DNA from: Scolanthus callimorphus
Lineage: Eukaryota > Cnidaria > Anthozoa > Actiniaria > Edwardsiidae
Assembly (NCBI GenBank): GCA_033964015.1
Contig: CM066914.1
Span: 10,407,831-10,471,830, forward strand
Reading direction: 5' to 3'
Length of the DNA stretch: 64,000 nucleotides
Shown: positions 52,746 through 64,000 of the stretch, piece by piece
Layout: each line of letters begins with the position of its first letter
How positions within the stretch are numbered: position 1 is the first letter of the stretch
Position numbers and translations under genes: made by a program
Notes under the pieces: generated by a model
The model's input: the letters and a program-made list of their open reading frames with translations, nothing else
Database searches by the model: none
What the model was told of the DNA's origin: nothing

Positions 52746-55537
52746 CGAACTGCACGGGTAATAGACTGTGCTAGCGTTCTGTCTTGGCCAGACTACTGAT
52801 GCCGATCTGTAAATAGTTAGTGTTCTTTCTCACTGAAAATTTGTAATGAGTTACCAAAATATATTATGAGAGAATTTTAGCGGTACTCCCAACACCGAGA
52901 TCTCTGTGCGCTGTGCCGTAGTGCGCAACTTTCGAATCTGGGATCCCTGTACTCAGCGTGATACAGTTTCCTCTCAACCCTCATGGGACCCATGTGCGCG
53001 GAATGAAGTTTCAGGTGCGCGTCGATACTCTGGGATCCCTGCGCACAGTACGGTATTCTGATCTTCGAAGTATCCCTGTGTGTACAGTGCGCACTACACT
53101 CAACTCTCGTGGGATCCAGGTGCGTTGCTACCCTCAGGGATACCTGTGCGTAGTGCGCTACTCTGGGTTCCCTGTGGTGTGCAGTGCGCTATTATGGGTT
53201 CCCTGTGGTGTGTAGTGCACTGCTGGCACCTTTCAGCAATCTTTCAACTCTTGGGTATCCTCTGCATGGATCTCTCTGCTCTCTGTGCGCAGTACAGTGT
53301 ACTACTGTTATCATGCGATAGTTGCTCAACCATCTTGTTCCACTTGATTTCTGTACTGTACTGTACTGTACTGTACTTTGCACTCGGAATATAAATATGA
53401 TGTTTTACGCCAACTTTAGTAAATAACATTTTTTTTCGAGTGAAGTTTCTTTTTAAGGTAAAATTTTCTGAAATCGTGCAACGAAACAAAGGGAGTCCAT
53501 TGCACTGGAAATTCCTGAAATAAAGATGAGCTTTGTCTAATAAACGCACAAAGGAGTCCGAGACTAACGCCTGAAAAGCTTTCCTTTTTTGGTCCTGCCA
53601 TCCCAAGTGGTTAAAAATGCACGCCAGGCTGTGCAGGAGAGCAAACTCAGCTAATATGCCTTCGCTGTGGCCGTCTTTCGAACAAGCAGGCATCCCGAAC
53701 CTCACAGCCCAACCTAGATATATCCCAGCATGCCACGGTGACCTCTCCATCTTCCTCCTTCCTCCCCAAATTTCCATCGCCATTTTGTACACTTGATACT
53801 ACTGCTGTCTTGTACAGTTTGTATAAAATTATGCTCTAGAGTGAGGTACAAAACAGAGAAATGTTTACAAAACCTGCTAATAGCTTGTAGCAAAACTAAA
53901 GTTTGTGTTAGGTATAGTATTAAACAAGGAGGTTGACCTCAGCTCATTCAAGCTGAGGCACAGACAGTGCTTTATCGACTTCATTTTAACTACGTTCGCA
54001 TTCTAGTCATTCCGCTGTTTAAGCTCCCTTCAGAGCACATCCACTGAATATCTTATTGGCCAGAATACCCCGTGGAGAAGGCAAAATTTGATTTGTTTTT
54101 CTATGTAACATGAACTTTCAGTGGGTTCCCAGTGATTCCAGTCGAGTGCAAACTTGGTGGGAATCTTTGTTTTTGCTTTCGAGACTTTGGTTGTGGGATT
54201 TAACACAGGAAAGCGGAAAGATTTTACTTATACCGGCGGGTCAACTTACTGTAAGTATCTACAGCCTATTAAGGAACTCTCAGTACAACAAAATGCTACT
54301 GTAGTACCCTTCAAAGACAATTCTCTAATTGCTTGTATGATTCCTCAAAGTACATCTTCTTATGGTGTGAAATGACAGCTCTCATCAAACGTTTGGAAAA
54401 ATCAAAACATGCACACGAAAAATCAGCAGCGGTATGCATTCTAGTGTTGCCGGTTGACATAAATTATAGCTCACCTTTTTATTATGGATCACATTTTTAA
54501 CAAAGACCATGTATTGTGTACGTTTAACCGAAAAAAAGTTTTTAGTTAGACAAGAGCAACAGGAGCTAGCCGGCAAAAATGGACGGTCGACGTAGTTCAG
54601 TTGTTCTTTTGCGTGAAATTAGAGGCGTCGTGATGTAGTCGCCAAGGTTAATGTCCCGGAAATTGCTTGTTCGTTTCCACTGAGAACTTCTAGTCTGTTT
54701 GCTCTGTGTACTCAGGGGTACTGAGCTCACCCTTGTTTACTACTTGGCGACTTGGAATATTTAACTCCAGTATAAGCATAATTACGTTTTAATGACTTCC
54801 CAGTATTTTGCCTCATTGTTTATCTTTCTATCTTTCTAAAAACGCTTTATAGAGGACACTAGATTAAGCAATGGGATGCATTTATCCGTTTCCCGTTTCT
54901 GCGCAGTACATATTCAGGATTAACGCAGAACTTCACTATACCCGCCATGAGAACCATAGCAAACCTCGTCAGCTAAAGAAATTAGGAAAATTAAGAATTG
55001 TTGATGTAGTGCTAAGGATTATCCGCTATCGGTGTTAGGACGCCAAATGATTATTGACTTGACTCGTCTGATATCCTGATTCTTGCCGGGGTATATCAAC
55101 AGAACTTTGAAAGACACGGTCCGTGATTTATTTACCTGACATTTCAAATGTTTTTCTGTGACAAGATAACCAACAGTATTAGAGAGTGGCGAGTATTTTT
55201 ATAGACCCCAACAATTCGAGTTCAGCCTGTCGTCACCATAATAGATTTTCATTCTCTCTTTGCACAAAAAAACAATGCTAGGCTGTTGATCCCCGAGTAA
55301 TGAGCTTTGTGGGCTGTAATAACTGCAAAGGACTTTCTTCGGATTTCTAGGCTATTCTGCGCAGGAAAATTGGGAAAACAGGGGACATTTAATTAGTACG
55401 CTCACAAATAACGCAGTAAAAATCACACAAAACGTCTTGTTATGATGACGACGGATATCCCAATAGGTGATTTTTTTAACACGCGCTCGCTCAAATAAAA
55501 TTGACTACGGGTTGCGACTTAAGCGAAAGCAAGAGTT
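52746..55537. other. Region without a supported gene
   Basis: It holds imperfect GGATCCCTGTGCGCAGT-type repeats (about 52930-53225), a (TGTAC)n run near 53357, and a 179-codon minus-strand open frame (53783-53244, start in ATGGCGATGG) with no recognisable domain, whose end is inside the repeats. It could be an exon or chance. Confidence 0.4.
52930..53225. repeat. Imperfect tandem repeats of CTGTGCGCAGTGCG type
   Basis: GGGATCCCTGTG, GTGCGC and CTCTGGGTTCCCTGTGGTGT recur at 30-60 bp spacing. The best pair is the two GGGTTCCCTGTGGTGTG copies at 53166 and 53198. Confidence 0.6.
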
Positions 55538-55676
55538 ATGGGCCAAATCGGTTCATCCGCCCATATTGACAACGAAGCGTTCCTGCAATTGCTTGCTCAG
55601 AAAATTAGCGTAGAAGTGATGAAAATAAACTGGGATTCAGCCAAATGTTCTGCCGAGAAACCGAAGTCCCCCGGGG
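55538..55676 (+). CDS. Probable first exon, N-myristoylation-type start
   Basis: The ATG at 55538 opens 46 codons ending G|GTAAAT, a good donor. The N terminus MGQIGSSA fits the N-myristoylation consensus (Gly2, Ser6). It is followed by a helical stretch (NEAFLQLLAQKISVEVMKIN) and a Lys/Pro tail (EKPKSPG). It is too short for most ORF filters. A possible next exon starts at 55779 after CTAAAG and would add GEPEEALCNRMTVKYI and a stop, giving about 62 residues; that join is weak. Family not recognised. Confidence 0.45.
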
Positions 55677-58600
55677 GTAAATGATGTTAGTTAGAACAAT
55701 ATTTCACGTGTAGAAAAAGGAAGACCCAACCACTTTTGAGTTTTTTAAAGTGTTTGCAATGCTTATCTCTAACTAAAGGTGAACCAGAAGAAGCACTATG
55801 CAACCGAATGACAGTTAAATACATCTAGAGTAGAGCCTAGAATCAGGTCTTGATTTATGAAGGGCGTTTCCGGAGAATGTTGATAAGTGGCGCGAAGCCC
55901 CAGGCGTTCTTTATGTCCGCCATGATTATTTTCGTTCTGAAAGAAGCGAGCTCTTTTTTCTTTTTTCGCTGGTCGCAACACTTATTGGATCTAAAGCTCT
56001 TGTTCTTGCGTTTTCTTGCACGCTTTCTCTCAATATGACATGCCGCGACGCACACCAATATGACATGCCGCGACGCACACCAATATGACATGCCGCGACG
56101 CACACTTTGCCACCACCTCTCCAACGACGCGGCATACAATATAAACATCCATTCTTAAGATAGATAGATAGATAGATATTACTTTACTTTTTTTACAGTT
56201 CACCTGGCGCGCCTTGTAAATACTTGGCCTGAAACATGTCCAGACTAAACATTTCAAAATGTATCTCATCCATTTGCGCCTCCTGTGAAATATCACAACT
56301 CACAATGTGTTGTTTGTCTCTAATAATATCTACTGTAGTGACATTTGTAAGGTTTTAAGTTATTGAGTTCTGAATAAGTTATTTTTGTATCGCGTGCGAT
56401 GCGCAGCCATGAGTAGCGGTTGATTCTACACTTAGACACTCTAGTATCAGCAGGAACATGGTCTCACAGCCACACAGGGAGCTCGAGATGTTTTTTCTGA
56501 CCCCTTTGTTCCAGTCACTGTTGCCAGGTATTTGATCAAATGGAAGGATGTCTCATGTCCTGGAGAGAGGTATTAACTTATCTGGTGACACTTGGCGTGG
56601 GATAACTGTGGTTGCCATTTCAGCTCCATTTCTCCCTGCTAGAATTCCTTCTGCTGGCCTAGCAAAAGGGAGAGAAATGCGCCATTATGGGGGTTTAATT
56701 GCTAAAGTTTGCAGTGAAAAAACTAACTACGCGCTGCGTTTAACAAAAACACGGCATACAATAGTCCAGATATTTCGAGAATGAAAACATACACTGCAGA
56801 CTACGTAAAATGCTCAAAAAGAACAACAGGTTTGCAAACGAGGTACTTTCTATTGTCCACGCGGTGTTATTCCCAGGAGCAAACAAGGCCGGTAAATATG
56901 AAAATTCTTGTCAGGCTTTCTACTGATTTCTAACCAAGTTGAATGCGTTAAATGCATAAGTAATTGTTGCTTGCGATCGTGCGCTACAGTATCGTAAATT
57001 ACACAAGTGATCTCATCAAATGAAGGGAGCACTAACATTATTTTATCTGCCCACACACGCCCTCCCATCCACTTTAATACTGGAGTATATCTCTGGTGTA
57101 TCGATTGCTAAAAGAGACGTCGTTTGACGCGCGCGGACGGCCTTTCGTATCTAATCTGTCCGGATTTGTAAGCGATACCATGGGAAACCACACAAGCATC
57201 ACGGTGAACTTGCACATTTGTGGAAAATGTTGTAGGAAAACAGACGGCTATTAGTGTCTCCCGTGAAAATTAATTACTGTAATCATTCTGTGGCGCCGTA
57301 CAGGACAGATCACCGGCACCGCACGGCAGCCTGTGATGTATGACAGGCAGATCTTGGATGATGAACTGGTGCTCAACTCATCCAAATGAGAGTTACACTT
57401 GAGGCTAGGCCTTAGTGCCTTCTAGCAGCAAGGCAAGGAATTTGCAATGGAATTTCCTCTTCCTCGCAAAATATCTTGGCATTTAAAAATCTTTAGTATT
57501 ATGAGCCTTAATTTTCTTTTTCTCTGAGTGCAAAGGTAAGGGTTTTTGTCGTATCGTTGACTTCAAAGCTTTCTCTAGACGATTCCGTAGTAGCGCAACT
57601 ATTTTAGCTCTCTGAGATATTTAGTCTTCCTTGTGTTTGATGGATTCTTCTTAGATTGCCGGTATCCCTTCATTCGACACGCCTACATCCACCCTAGGAA
57701 ACTACACTGATGTCATCTGTATACATTAGTCCCCTTTTAATGTTGTTATTTTGTGCGTCTCCTTTCCTTCAACAATCATAAAGAGATACAGTAACTATAA
57801 CAGAATTCATATGGCATTGCGAATTTTCCGGGGTAAAGTTGAAAAGAGCTAGCTAGAGCACGATCGAGGTTCTAAAAATAAGCATCAAGGAAAGAGTAGT
57901 TTTCCTATTTGGTTTACTAGAAAACACTCAGACGACGCGTGTATTCGGGCGTGGCCGGGTTTAGTATTCGTGGTCGGTGTCGCTCGCCAAATTCTCCAAT
58001 TTATACAACCTGACTAAATCATCGGATAACAGCGTAATGTACTGATTAAACACTAGAGACTTAATCCTTGGATAAGCCGTGTTCCCATCACCTCAAGTGA
58101 CCTGTTTTGTATATAGAAAACTCTCCTTTAAAAGCATTGTAACTTTGTACTACTGTACGCTGGGACTGAACGCAGAGTGTAATTCTTTATTTACACTCCC
58201 ATGTGTGCCATGCATTTCCCCACCCATTCAACTGCTAAACAATCTCTGAGTGCATGTCTGCTAAAATGCCGGAGGCAAGTACTGTTTCCTCTTCCTTTCG
58301 GGATTAAACTTTAGGCTTGGCCGACAGTTCGGCAACTGAGAAGCATTTGATCGGACCGGGCATTCGTAAGCGTGGTCACAAGAAAAGAAAACATTTCTAT
58401 AGTTGAGAGAAACAAACATAGGATGATTCCGCGTCATAAAAATGCTCCTAGAAAACACAAGAGCGATCAGCAGTGCCACACAGTGATTTGATACACTTTA
58501 AATTGTGCAAGTCAATTGACTCGGGGTCATGGCTATTAACGTGATGCGCCGAGTCTGATGACATATAACTCATCCTCGCACACAGCGATTCATTCGAATC

Positions 58601-59112
58601 ATTGATCGATCGAAGCTTCGAAGGTGAGTATTTTTTTCCCACCGCGGAAAACCTTTCTCCCGCGTAAATACTCAATCATCCTGCCCAATGAACAGATACT
58701 CGACACCCAATACATCATTGTCAGTGAAGAAGGGCTGACGTTAATTAAATCACTAATAGATTACTAATAGCACCTTTATCTATCTGTTCCACAGGGCCAG
58801 GCCGCAGCAGAGCAGTTATCTATGCGAGACACTTCAACTAGAGCAAGACACACACGGATTTACAGCAGCACTGTACGCCATTATATCTCTGGTATGCAGG
58901 ATCCATGACTTCATTAAATCACAAATCAGGCGCTGGAATTCTACTGTAGATTAGCTTAACCTAGAGATGAAACTCGGAGAAATTATTCTAACGGGCACCG
59001 AGAGATTTTACGGATAAGCATTTTAGATCTCTGCTGAGAGCTCCCGACGGGAAGCCCGCCACATTAGCTGTTGAAATCCTGTTACAAATATTTGGACAAA
59101 TAGTTGTACAAA
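55677..59112. other. Region without a firmly supported gene
   Basis: It contains a three-copy 25-bp repeat (56031-56105) and a TAGA run near 56160. A possible terminal exon (57307-57389, after CCGTACAG) reads QITGTARQPVMYDRQILDDE and ends at TGA, but no upstream exon could be joined to it. The open frame at 56548-56784 is unrecognised. Confidence 0.4.
56031..56105. repeat. 25-bp tandem repeat, three copies
   Basis: CAATATGACATGCCGCGACG plus CACAC, repeated perfectly at 56031, 56056 and 56081. A TAGATAGATAGATAGATA microsatellite follows near 56159. Confidence 0.95.
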
Positions 59113-62100
59113 ATGGGAATGCTTTTTACATCTACTCGCCGGGCCTATCTCGCGATTCTGCTTACACTTATAACGATGGACGGCTTTGTACAGCCATGTA
59201 TCATGTTATTAAATGGATGGACTAAGATGAGTGTTGGAAAGAGAGCCCAGCTCGCCAAGGTTGTCTTCGTTGGCAAAGTTGCTAGCGTGTACCCAGTTGA
59301 CGCTGGTTCACAGACTTACGCCGCGGATTTGAGATCTACAGAATTCTAAAAGGAAAAGCAATTGTTGACGAAGTGTTTCAAATGTATTCTGGGCCTACTG
59401 TGAAAGTATACGGTTTCGGTGAGAAAAGGTTATGCTACTCTGAGGTGTTTGAAGGAGAGATGCATCTCGTGTTTACAGTGTATCACCCCAAATCGCGCTC
59501 GCTCGTGGCCCGATATGATGACATTTTTGGCGCCATATCAAGAGCCAGTGAAGAAAACGAGGACGAAGTCTTAACTGCTTTAGGTAAGTAGAGTTTAGTG
59601 AATTTTAAGAACTCTCCGATTTGCATCATATATGCATTTTTCCAACTCAACTCAGCGCAGAATGTGTATCTTACAAACTTTGCATTTACAGGTCTTCTAA
59701 GTAGAACTTTTCAGCTAACTTTGCAATGCCAAAGTTTTGTGCGTGACTCAGTCTCGTTTGTGGCAGCAGCCTTGAGAGATCTGTCAATGTGTTACAGAGG
59801 GGTCGAGAGCTGTTTGCAAAAACGTAAAAGAAAACACAGTGTTTTGTCGCATTAGTAAGATCTCTGACCTGAACTTGCAATTACTTTAAGAGCGCATAAG
59901 CAAAGAGTAAATCTGAATATCGGGCCGTGCTAAATGCTTGATGTACTTGAGGGGGCCCCTTGTGCTTAGCAATGCACGAGTACCCTGTTGTATCTCTCTT
60001 CGGTTCGGTTAATATACAGCCTTTCGGAACAGGTCAACTGCTCTGGTTACATCAGCGCATATCTATGAATGATCTAAAAGACCAGTTTTTTTATGAACTA
60101 TCTCGCATAGAGCGGAAGTTCGGCGCTCGAGAGCAGAAAGGTCTTCATGCGATTGATAGCTGCTTTCGTCTTATCTTCTGTAGCTTATCTCAAACAGCTT
60201 AGTGGAATTCCTTTACGCCCTTAAAGTACCGACTTGTATCCACGTTAAATGGAAGTTCAGGTTTTATTTGTCCTTTAACTTATGCCGTTTGCCCCGAAAA
60301 TTGATGGGCTGTCATATTCGCTTTTCCAGAATTCGTGAAATTGTACTTTACGCACATTAGAGCGGCCATTACCGGGACGGCATGCCTTGAAAGGGTAATT
60401 TTTATTTGTGAATACTTTTGTGTAGTTTAGTTTGAGTCTAAATCGTTGCGCAAGGGTTCAAAGACACTTGATTCCATGCAAAATGCACAATATAATCAGA
60501 TTGGTATATTTATCAATTTCAAATGTTTTTTTCCTTCTCGCACGTACTAGATTCAAGCCCGTCTCTCCGTCTGCTGCAAGCGACTTTAATCCATACACTT
60601 CTTTCATCGAGTCCACCAACAAAAATCTAATTTTGTTAAAGATCACATCAGAGTTAATCAAATAGAAAACAGATTTGCAGAGGATTAATGTTTGTTAAAT
60701 CATGTCATTAAATTAATTGGAGAGTCGACTTGCGGTCAAAAACGCAAATTCACACGTGAGGGGGTGGAAGGAGGGGAATCCCGAGGGATCCTCGAGGACA
60801 CGGCGCGTCGCGGCGAGCGGAAACAGCTCTCACAGGGTACGTGTTGTCGCGGTAGATCTTCCGGTCAAGAACGTCGGGAATTCCTGCACTTGTTCTCCTA
60901 TCGTCCGGGGAACGGGGAATTTATCCGAGCTTTACATGTAAAATTTGAGGAGACCACAAAAGCGTAAGGATGACCAGGACGGTACAGTTTGGCGCACCAC
61001 TAGACCCTAAGAGTCTAATAGCCGACTCCCCTTCATGTGTTTTCCCGAGAGATTGCATGTTGTAGTTGTTAAGCCGGACGCTATGCTGCACTTAGAAGAA
61101 GCTGAGCCCAATAATAATTTCTCAATTCTTGGCGACAGGTCGAAGTGTTAAAATCTATGGACTATTCTCCCGTAGTTGATGCAGGAGGAAGTGGAGAAGA
61201 TTTCGCACTCATGACTGATTTATGGTTTTATCCATGCGCTCGCACTTCGACTCATTTTCATTAATTGGCGAATCTTTTCTTCTTCCCAGTGCATTCTTTC
61301 AAGTGAAAAAGGGATATTTATATGTACGTCCTTCAATCTCAATGTTTCCCAAATCCCGCTGTCTTCGAAAAGATGCTCAACCGCGCAACCTGTTTTCGAT
61401 AATTTTGCTTTTTTTAAGCCGACAATTTACGAAACCTGTTACAATGTGGACGGGAGACAAAACTGGATTTCGAAAATGTCCGGCAAGGCAAACGAATCTC
61501 TCGTGGACCAATCGCCGCGCGCTTTTCTCGCAAACAAAGGCAAGAGATTCTAAATTCAATTGGGAAAAGGTTAGACGATCACAATACGTTTTTAATCCAC
61601 GCTCAAGGTTATGATATATTACTGTCAGATATGCAGTCTTAGAGTCTCCTGGGAAGCGAAACGCGGTAGATGAGGTGTTATGAGTTCAGTAGTCCGAGTG
61701 TCGCCCGCTTGATTACACGCGGATAGTCATAAATCATGGCAATGCGGGTTTGTGACCCCATATCAACTCCATCCACGCGCACAAACACTTTTAACTCATG
61801 AACAACCACAGAGCCGCATTGAGCAACTACAGAGCTACAACCGTCTTTGAACGTCTCAAGTGTCTTTGCACTCTCTTTTGTTATATGCACGAAGAGAATC
61901 GAATAATTTTGGCCTTCTAAAAGTCCAACAAAAAGGGTCAACATCTTTTGAGTTCAATTTAGATTCATCAAATGCACATCCACTTCTCGCAGGTCATGGG
62001 AACGTGATGGATACCCATTGTGTTCGCTTTTAAAGCTCAAGTGATATCAACCTTTGCACCTGAAACCTAATTAGGTGAATTCTGTTTGCGAAGATACGTT

Positions 62101-64000
62101 GTGCTCTGCCCTTGGTCAGTCATTTGTTAGAGGAGTCGGGCGCCAGAGCATGTATTCCGTCTGTAATGTAAACTCTGTGCCCTAGCCTGACGGACTATTT
62201 CTAATGGTCTAGTAAGTGGAAACTCATTACTCGTTCTATCATGAAAGGCATCAGATATGTGCCCCAATTCACGTCTATTTACTGTTTTAGATAAATCGTT
62301 CTGATTGGTCGAGATCTAAGTCGTATTTTGTCGTCAACGTATTGAAAGCGCACGCACGTGGCACGTGAAATCCAAGCGCACAGTTTTGAAATTTTCAAAG
62401 AGTTTTGCAAAGAGCTAATGATATTGGGTTGTGGCTACAATGAAACATCTGGTATAACGTAAACTGTACTCCATTCCAAATAAGATCTAATAATTTAGGC
62501 CTAACAGGTTCGGATTCAGAGGATCGTGGGTTCCATGGGGCCCCCTTTTATTTTATGGGACCCCTTTTTTGCGAGGATGATTGTCAGAAAGACCTAGACA
62601 ATATACCACAGGCAGTAGGTGAATTGAAAGTTTGGATTCTAGTGTTTGCGATCCCTGTATCCGATCCAACTTCACCTGCACATGCATAACAACAAAAGAT
62701 TCTCTGCTTCTCTATGCAAGGAATTCTATGACATGCGCGCCTTTCTGCAAGCCGCATTAACGCTAAGCAATGTGTCTTGTTATCAGGCTGGAGGGCGTGG
62801 TCTCCGTGGTCCCCTTGTACCCATAGTTGTTCTGGTGGATCCCAATGGCGGACAAGACAATGCAGCAAAAAACCGTGTGAAGGGAACAATCGCGAGCGCA
62901 GGAGGTGTAACTTCTTCAAATGCTATGGTAAGCTATTTTCAACGCAATAATCTTTCAAAACCATTTCATTTATTCTATTTCTTTTCTACGACAAAAAGAC
63001 TTTGTTAACATGGAGAATGTTCTCCAGGGACGAAGGGTTAACTCGCCTCGGCTAAGTTAGCTATCCCTGGCACCCGAGACAACCCTTCATCTCGGGACGT
63101 CATGTAAACGGTTTATTGTATTTTATACAGAAATGTTTGAAAACATATAACATAGATTATATATATGGGATATGTCACTCGCGTTGCCGGACAATAAAAT
63201 CAAATGCTGCGCCTTTTTCTAACTAGTGACACAACCAAGTATTTTCCCTGGAAACGCGTGCCTGGAAACTAAGTGCGAGTCTCGTGCATTTTCATCCGAA
63301 AATCTTAGTAAACAGGGCTTTTGGGCCACGGTGCTCTACATGCGCAAATGTTTGGGTGGAGAGGTGTAATTTTTAGCATGGACATGATTATCTATATCCA
63401 CCCAAGAGTGGATTACCAAGAGTTTCCATATTCACTATGTACGCCCGAATCACAGTCAGAAAAGTGTCTATTTTTAGAACTAGGATTCCCGCGAAAATTC
63501 GTCATCCACAGGGTTCCCATTTTCTCGCCACGCAAACAGTTGTGAGATCCAGCCTAAAATTAAATCGCAGATCAATCAAAAAAACCTTTAAAGTCGCAAA
63601 GATAAGGCAGGATATTCTCTATTGTTGTGTATTGGGTATACGAGCATTCGAACCTGAGCATTCGAATACTTTTGCGCGCGAAATTCAAATCTAAAAATAG
63701 ACACTTTTCTGACTGTGATGTGGACTCCACTCTTGATCCACCTCATTTCAGGCATCAAAAATGTAGGCCAGTACTTCAGTCCGTCGCATCCAAACAGAGT
63801 CAGCTCCGCCGTTCGATCAGGCCGAGCACGGCACGTGTGGCTTCGAGGTCCCAAGCCCCTCTCACTACAAACACCACAGGTCTTCCAATACTACTTCCCC
63901 GAGGAATACTCCGTCGCGCTCACATTCCGCGCGGTCAAATATTCCGATGTCTACCTTCTTGTGTTATACGACTACGCACATAAGTTACAGTTTGGGTTAC
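59113..64000 (+). CDS. Secreted modular protein: NtA-like, thrombospondin type 1, TSPN/laminin-G-like (partial)
   Basis: Exons 59113-59583, 62787-62927 and 63752 to the right edge are joined by matching phases (each exon ends in G, each next one starts GC). The N terminus has a signal-peptide-like segment (RRAYLAILLTLITMDGFVQP). Exon 1 then resembles the agrin N-terminal (NtA) domain: KVVFVGKVASVYPVD, YRILKGK, KVYGFGEKRLC, GEMHLVFTV. Exon 2 is one thrombospondin type 1 repeat: WRAWSPWSPC, CSGGSQWRTRQC, then further Cys. Exon 3 resembles a TSPN/laminin-G-like domain (PQVFQYYFPEEYSVALTF, YLLVLYDYAHKLQFGL) and is cut by the edge. Such proteins act in extracellular matrix. Exon 1 carries a frame break at about 59326-59331: one more T in GATTTGAG would restore continuity; otherwise TAA stops it at 59347-59349. 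Further exons in the 3.2-kb intron cannot be excluded. Confidence 0.68.
59584..62786. other. Large intron of the modular secreted-protein gene
   Basis: No additional exon with matching phase was found. Open frames at 60692-60967 and 61222-61614 (+) and 61944-61678 (-) have no recognisable domain and lack supporting splice sites. Confidence 0.4.
63449..63719. repeat. Inverted repeat in the intron before the TSPN-like exon
   Basis: ATCACAGTCAGAAAAGTGTC at 63449 is the perfect complement of GACACTTTTCTGACTGTGAT ending at 63719, and the arms are about 30 bp. The outer flanks also contain AAGAGTGGA and TCCACTCTT. Probably a MITE, ending 32 bp before the exon acceptor. Confidence 0.75.

Noticed and set aside
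57307..57389. Terminal exon QITGTARQPVMYDRQILDDE...
   Set aside because: Looks protein-like and ends in a stop, but no upstream exon could be joined in phase, so it is not listed as a gene.
61222..61614. 130-codon plus-strand ORF
   Set aside because: Inside the large intron of the modular gene; composition looks random and no phase-matched splice sites were seen.

Overview
This is a eukaryotic nuclear window from an invertebrate animal. Genes are intron-rich with GT-AG splice sites, the sequence is AT-rich, and non-coding DNA is full of short terminal-inverted-repeat (TIR) elements, fold-back palindromes and minisatellites. The gene set (a COMMD3, CISD3 and PCGF cluster, PSMC5, a class A GPCR, and a secreted NtA/TSP1/TSPN protein) suggests a cnidarian, probably an anthozoan; that is inference, not proof. 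Almost every real gene was found by joining exons on matching splice phases, because most exons are short and lack their own ATG or stop.

Layout. 1-981: partial coding exon on the minus strand, running off the left edge. 3.05-4.78 kb: three-exon minus-strand gene of unknown family. 4.8-12.4 kb: mostly empty, with an (AAT)n array. 12.48-16.29 kb (+) and 17.07-21.88 kb (-): two convergent paralogous Polycomb RING-finger genes (BMI1/MEL18 type) with matching exon lengths and phases. 19.3-22.6 kb: four unrelated tandem arrays in and beside the second copy. 22-30 kb: mobile-element graveyard. 29.97-33.81 kb (-): COMMD3. 34.11-35.78 kb (+): CISD3, divergent from COMMD3. 36.4-37.2 kb: TIR element with an internal tandem duplication. 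40.25-41.52 kb (+): intronless GPCR with one frame break. 43.80-50.37 kb (-): PSMC5 (proteasome Rpt6), 13 exons. 50.4-59 kb: mostly non-coding, with two possible first exons. 59.11 kb to the right edge (+): secreted modular protein with NtA-like, thrombospondin type 1 and TSPN/laminin-G-like exons.

Main result. COMMD3, CISD3 and BMI1/MEL18-type PCGF genes lie together. In humans COMMD3 sits directly beside BMI1 on chromosome 10, and CISD3 sits beside PCGF2 (MEL18) on chromosome 17. The window therefore looks like the arrangement before vertebrate duplication, holding both halves at once. COMMD3 and the minus-strand PCGF copy are also in the human order and orientation.

Three coding regions (the unknown gene, the GPCR and the NtA exon) are each broken by what looks like one missing base. 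In two of them the break lies at a short T run. Assembly error is as likely as gene decay. No tRNA, rRNA, CRISPR or operon structure was recognised.
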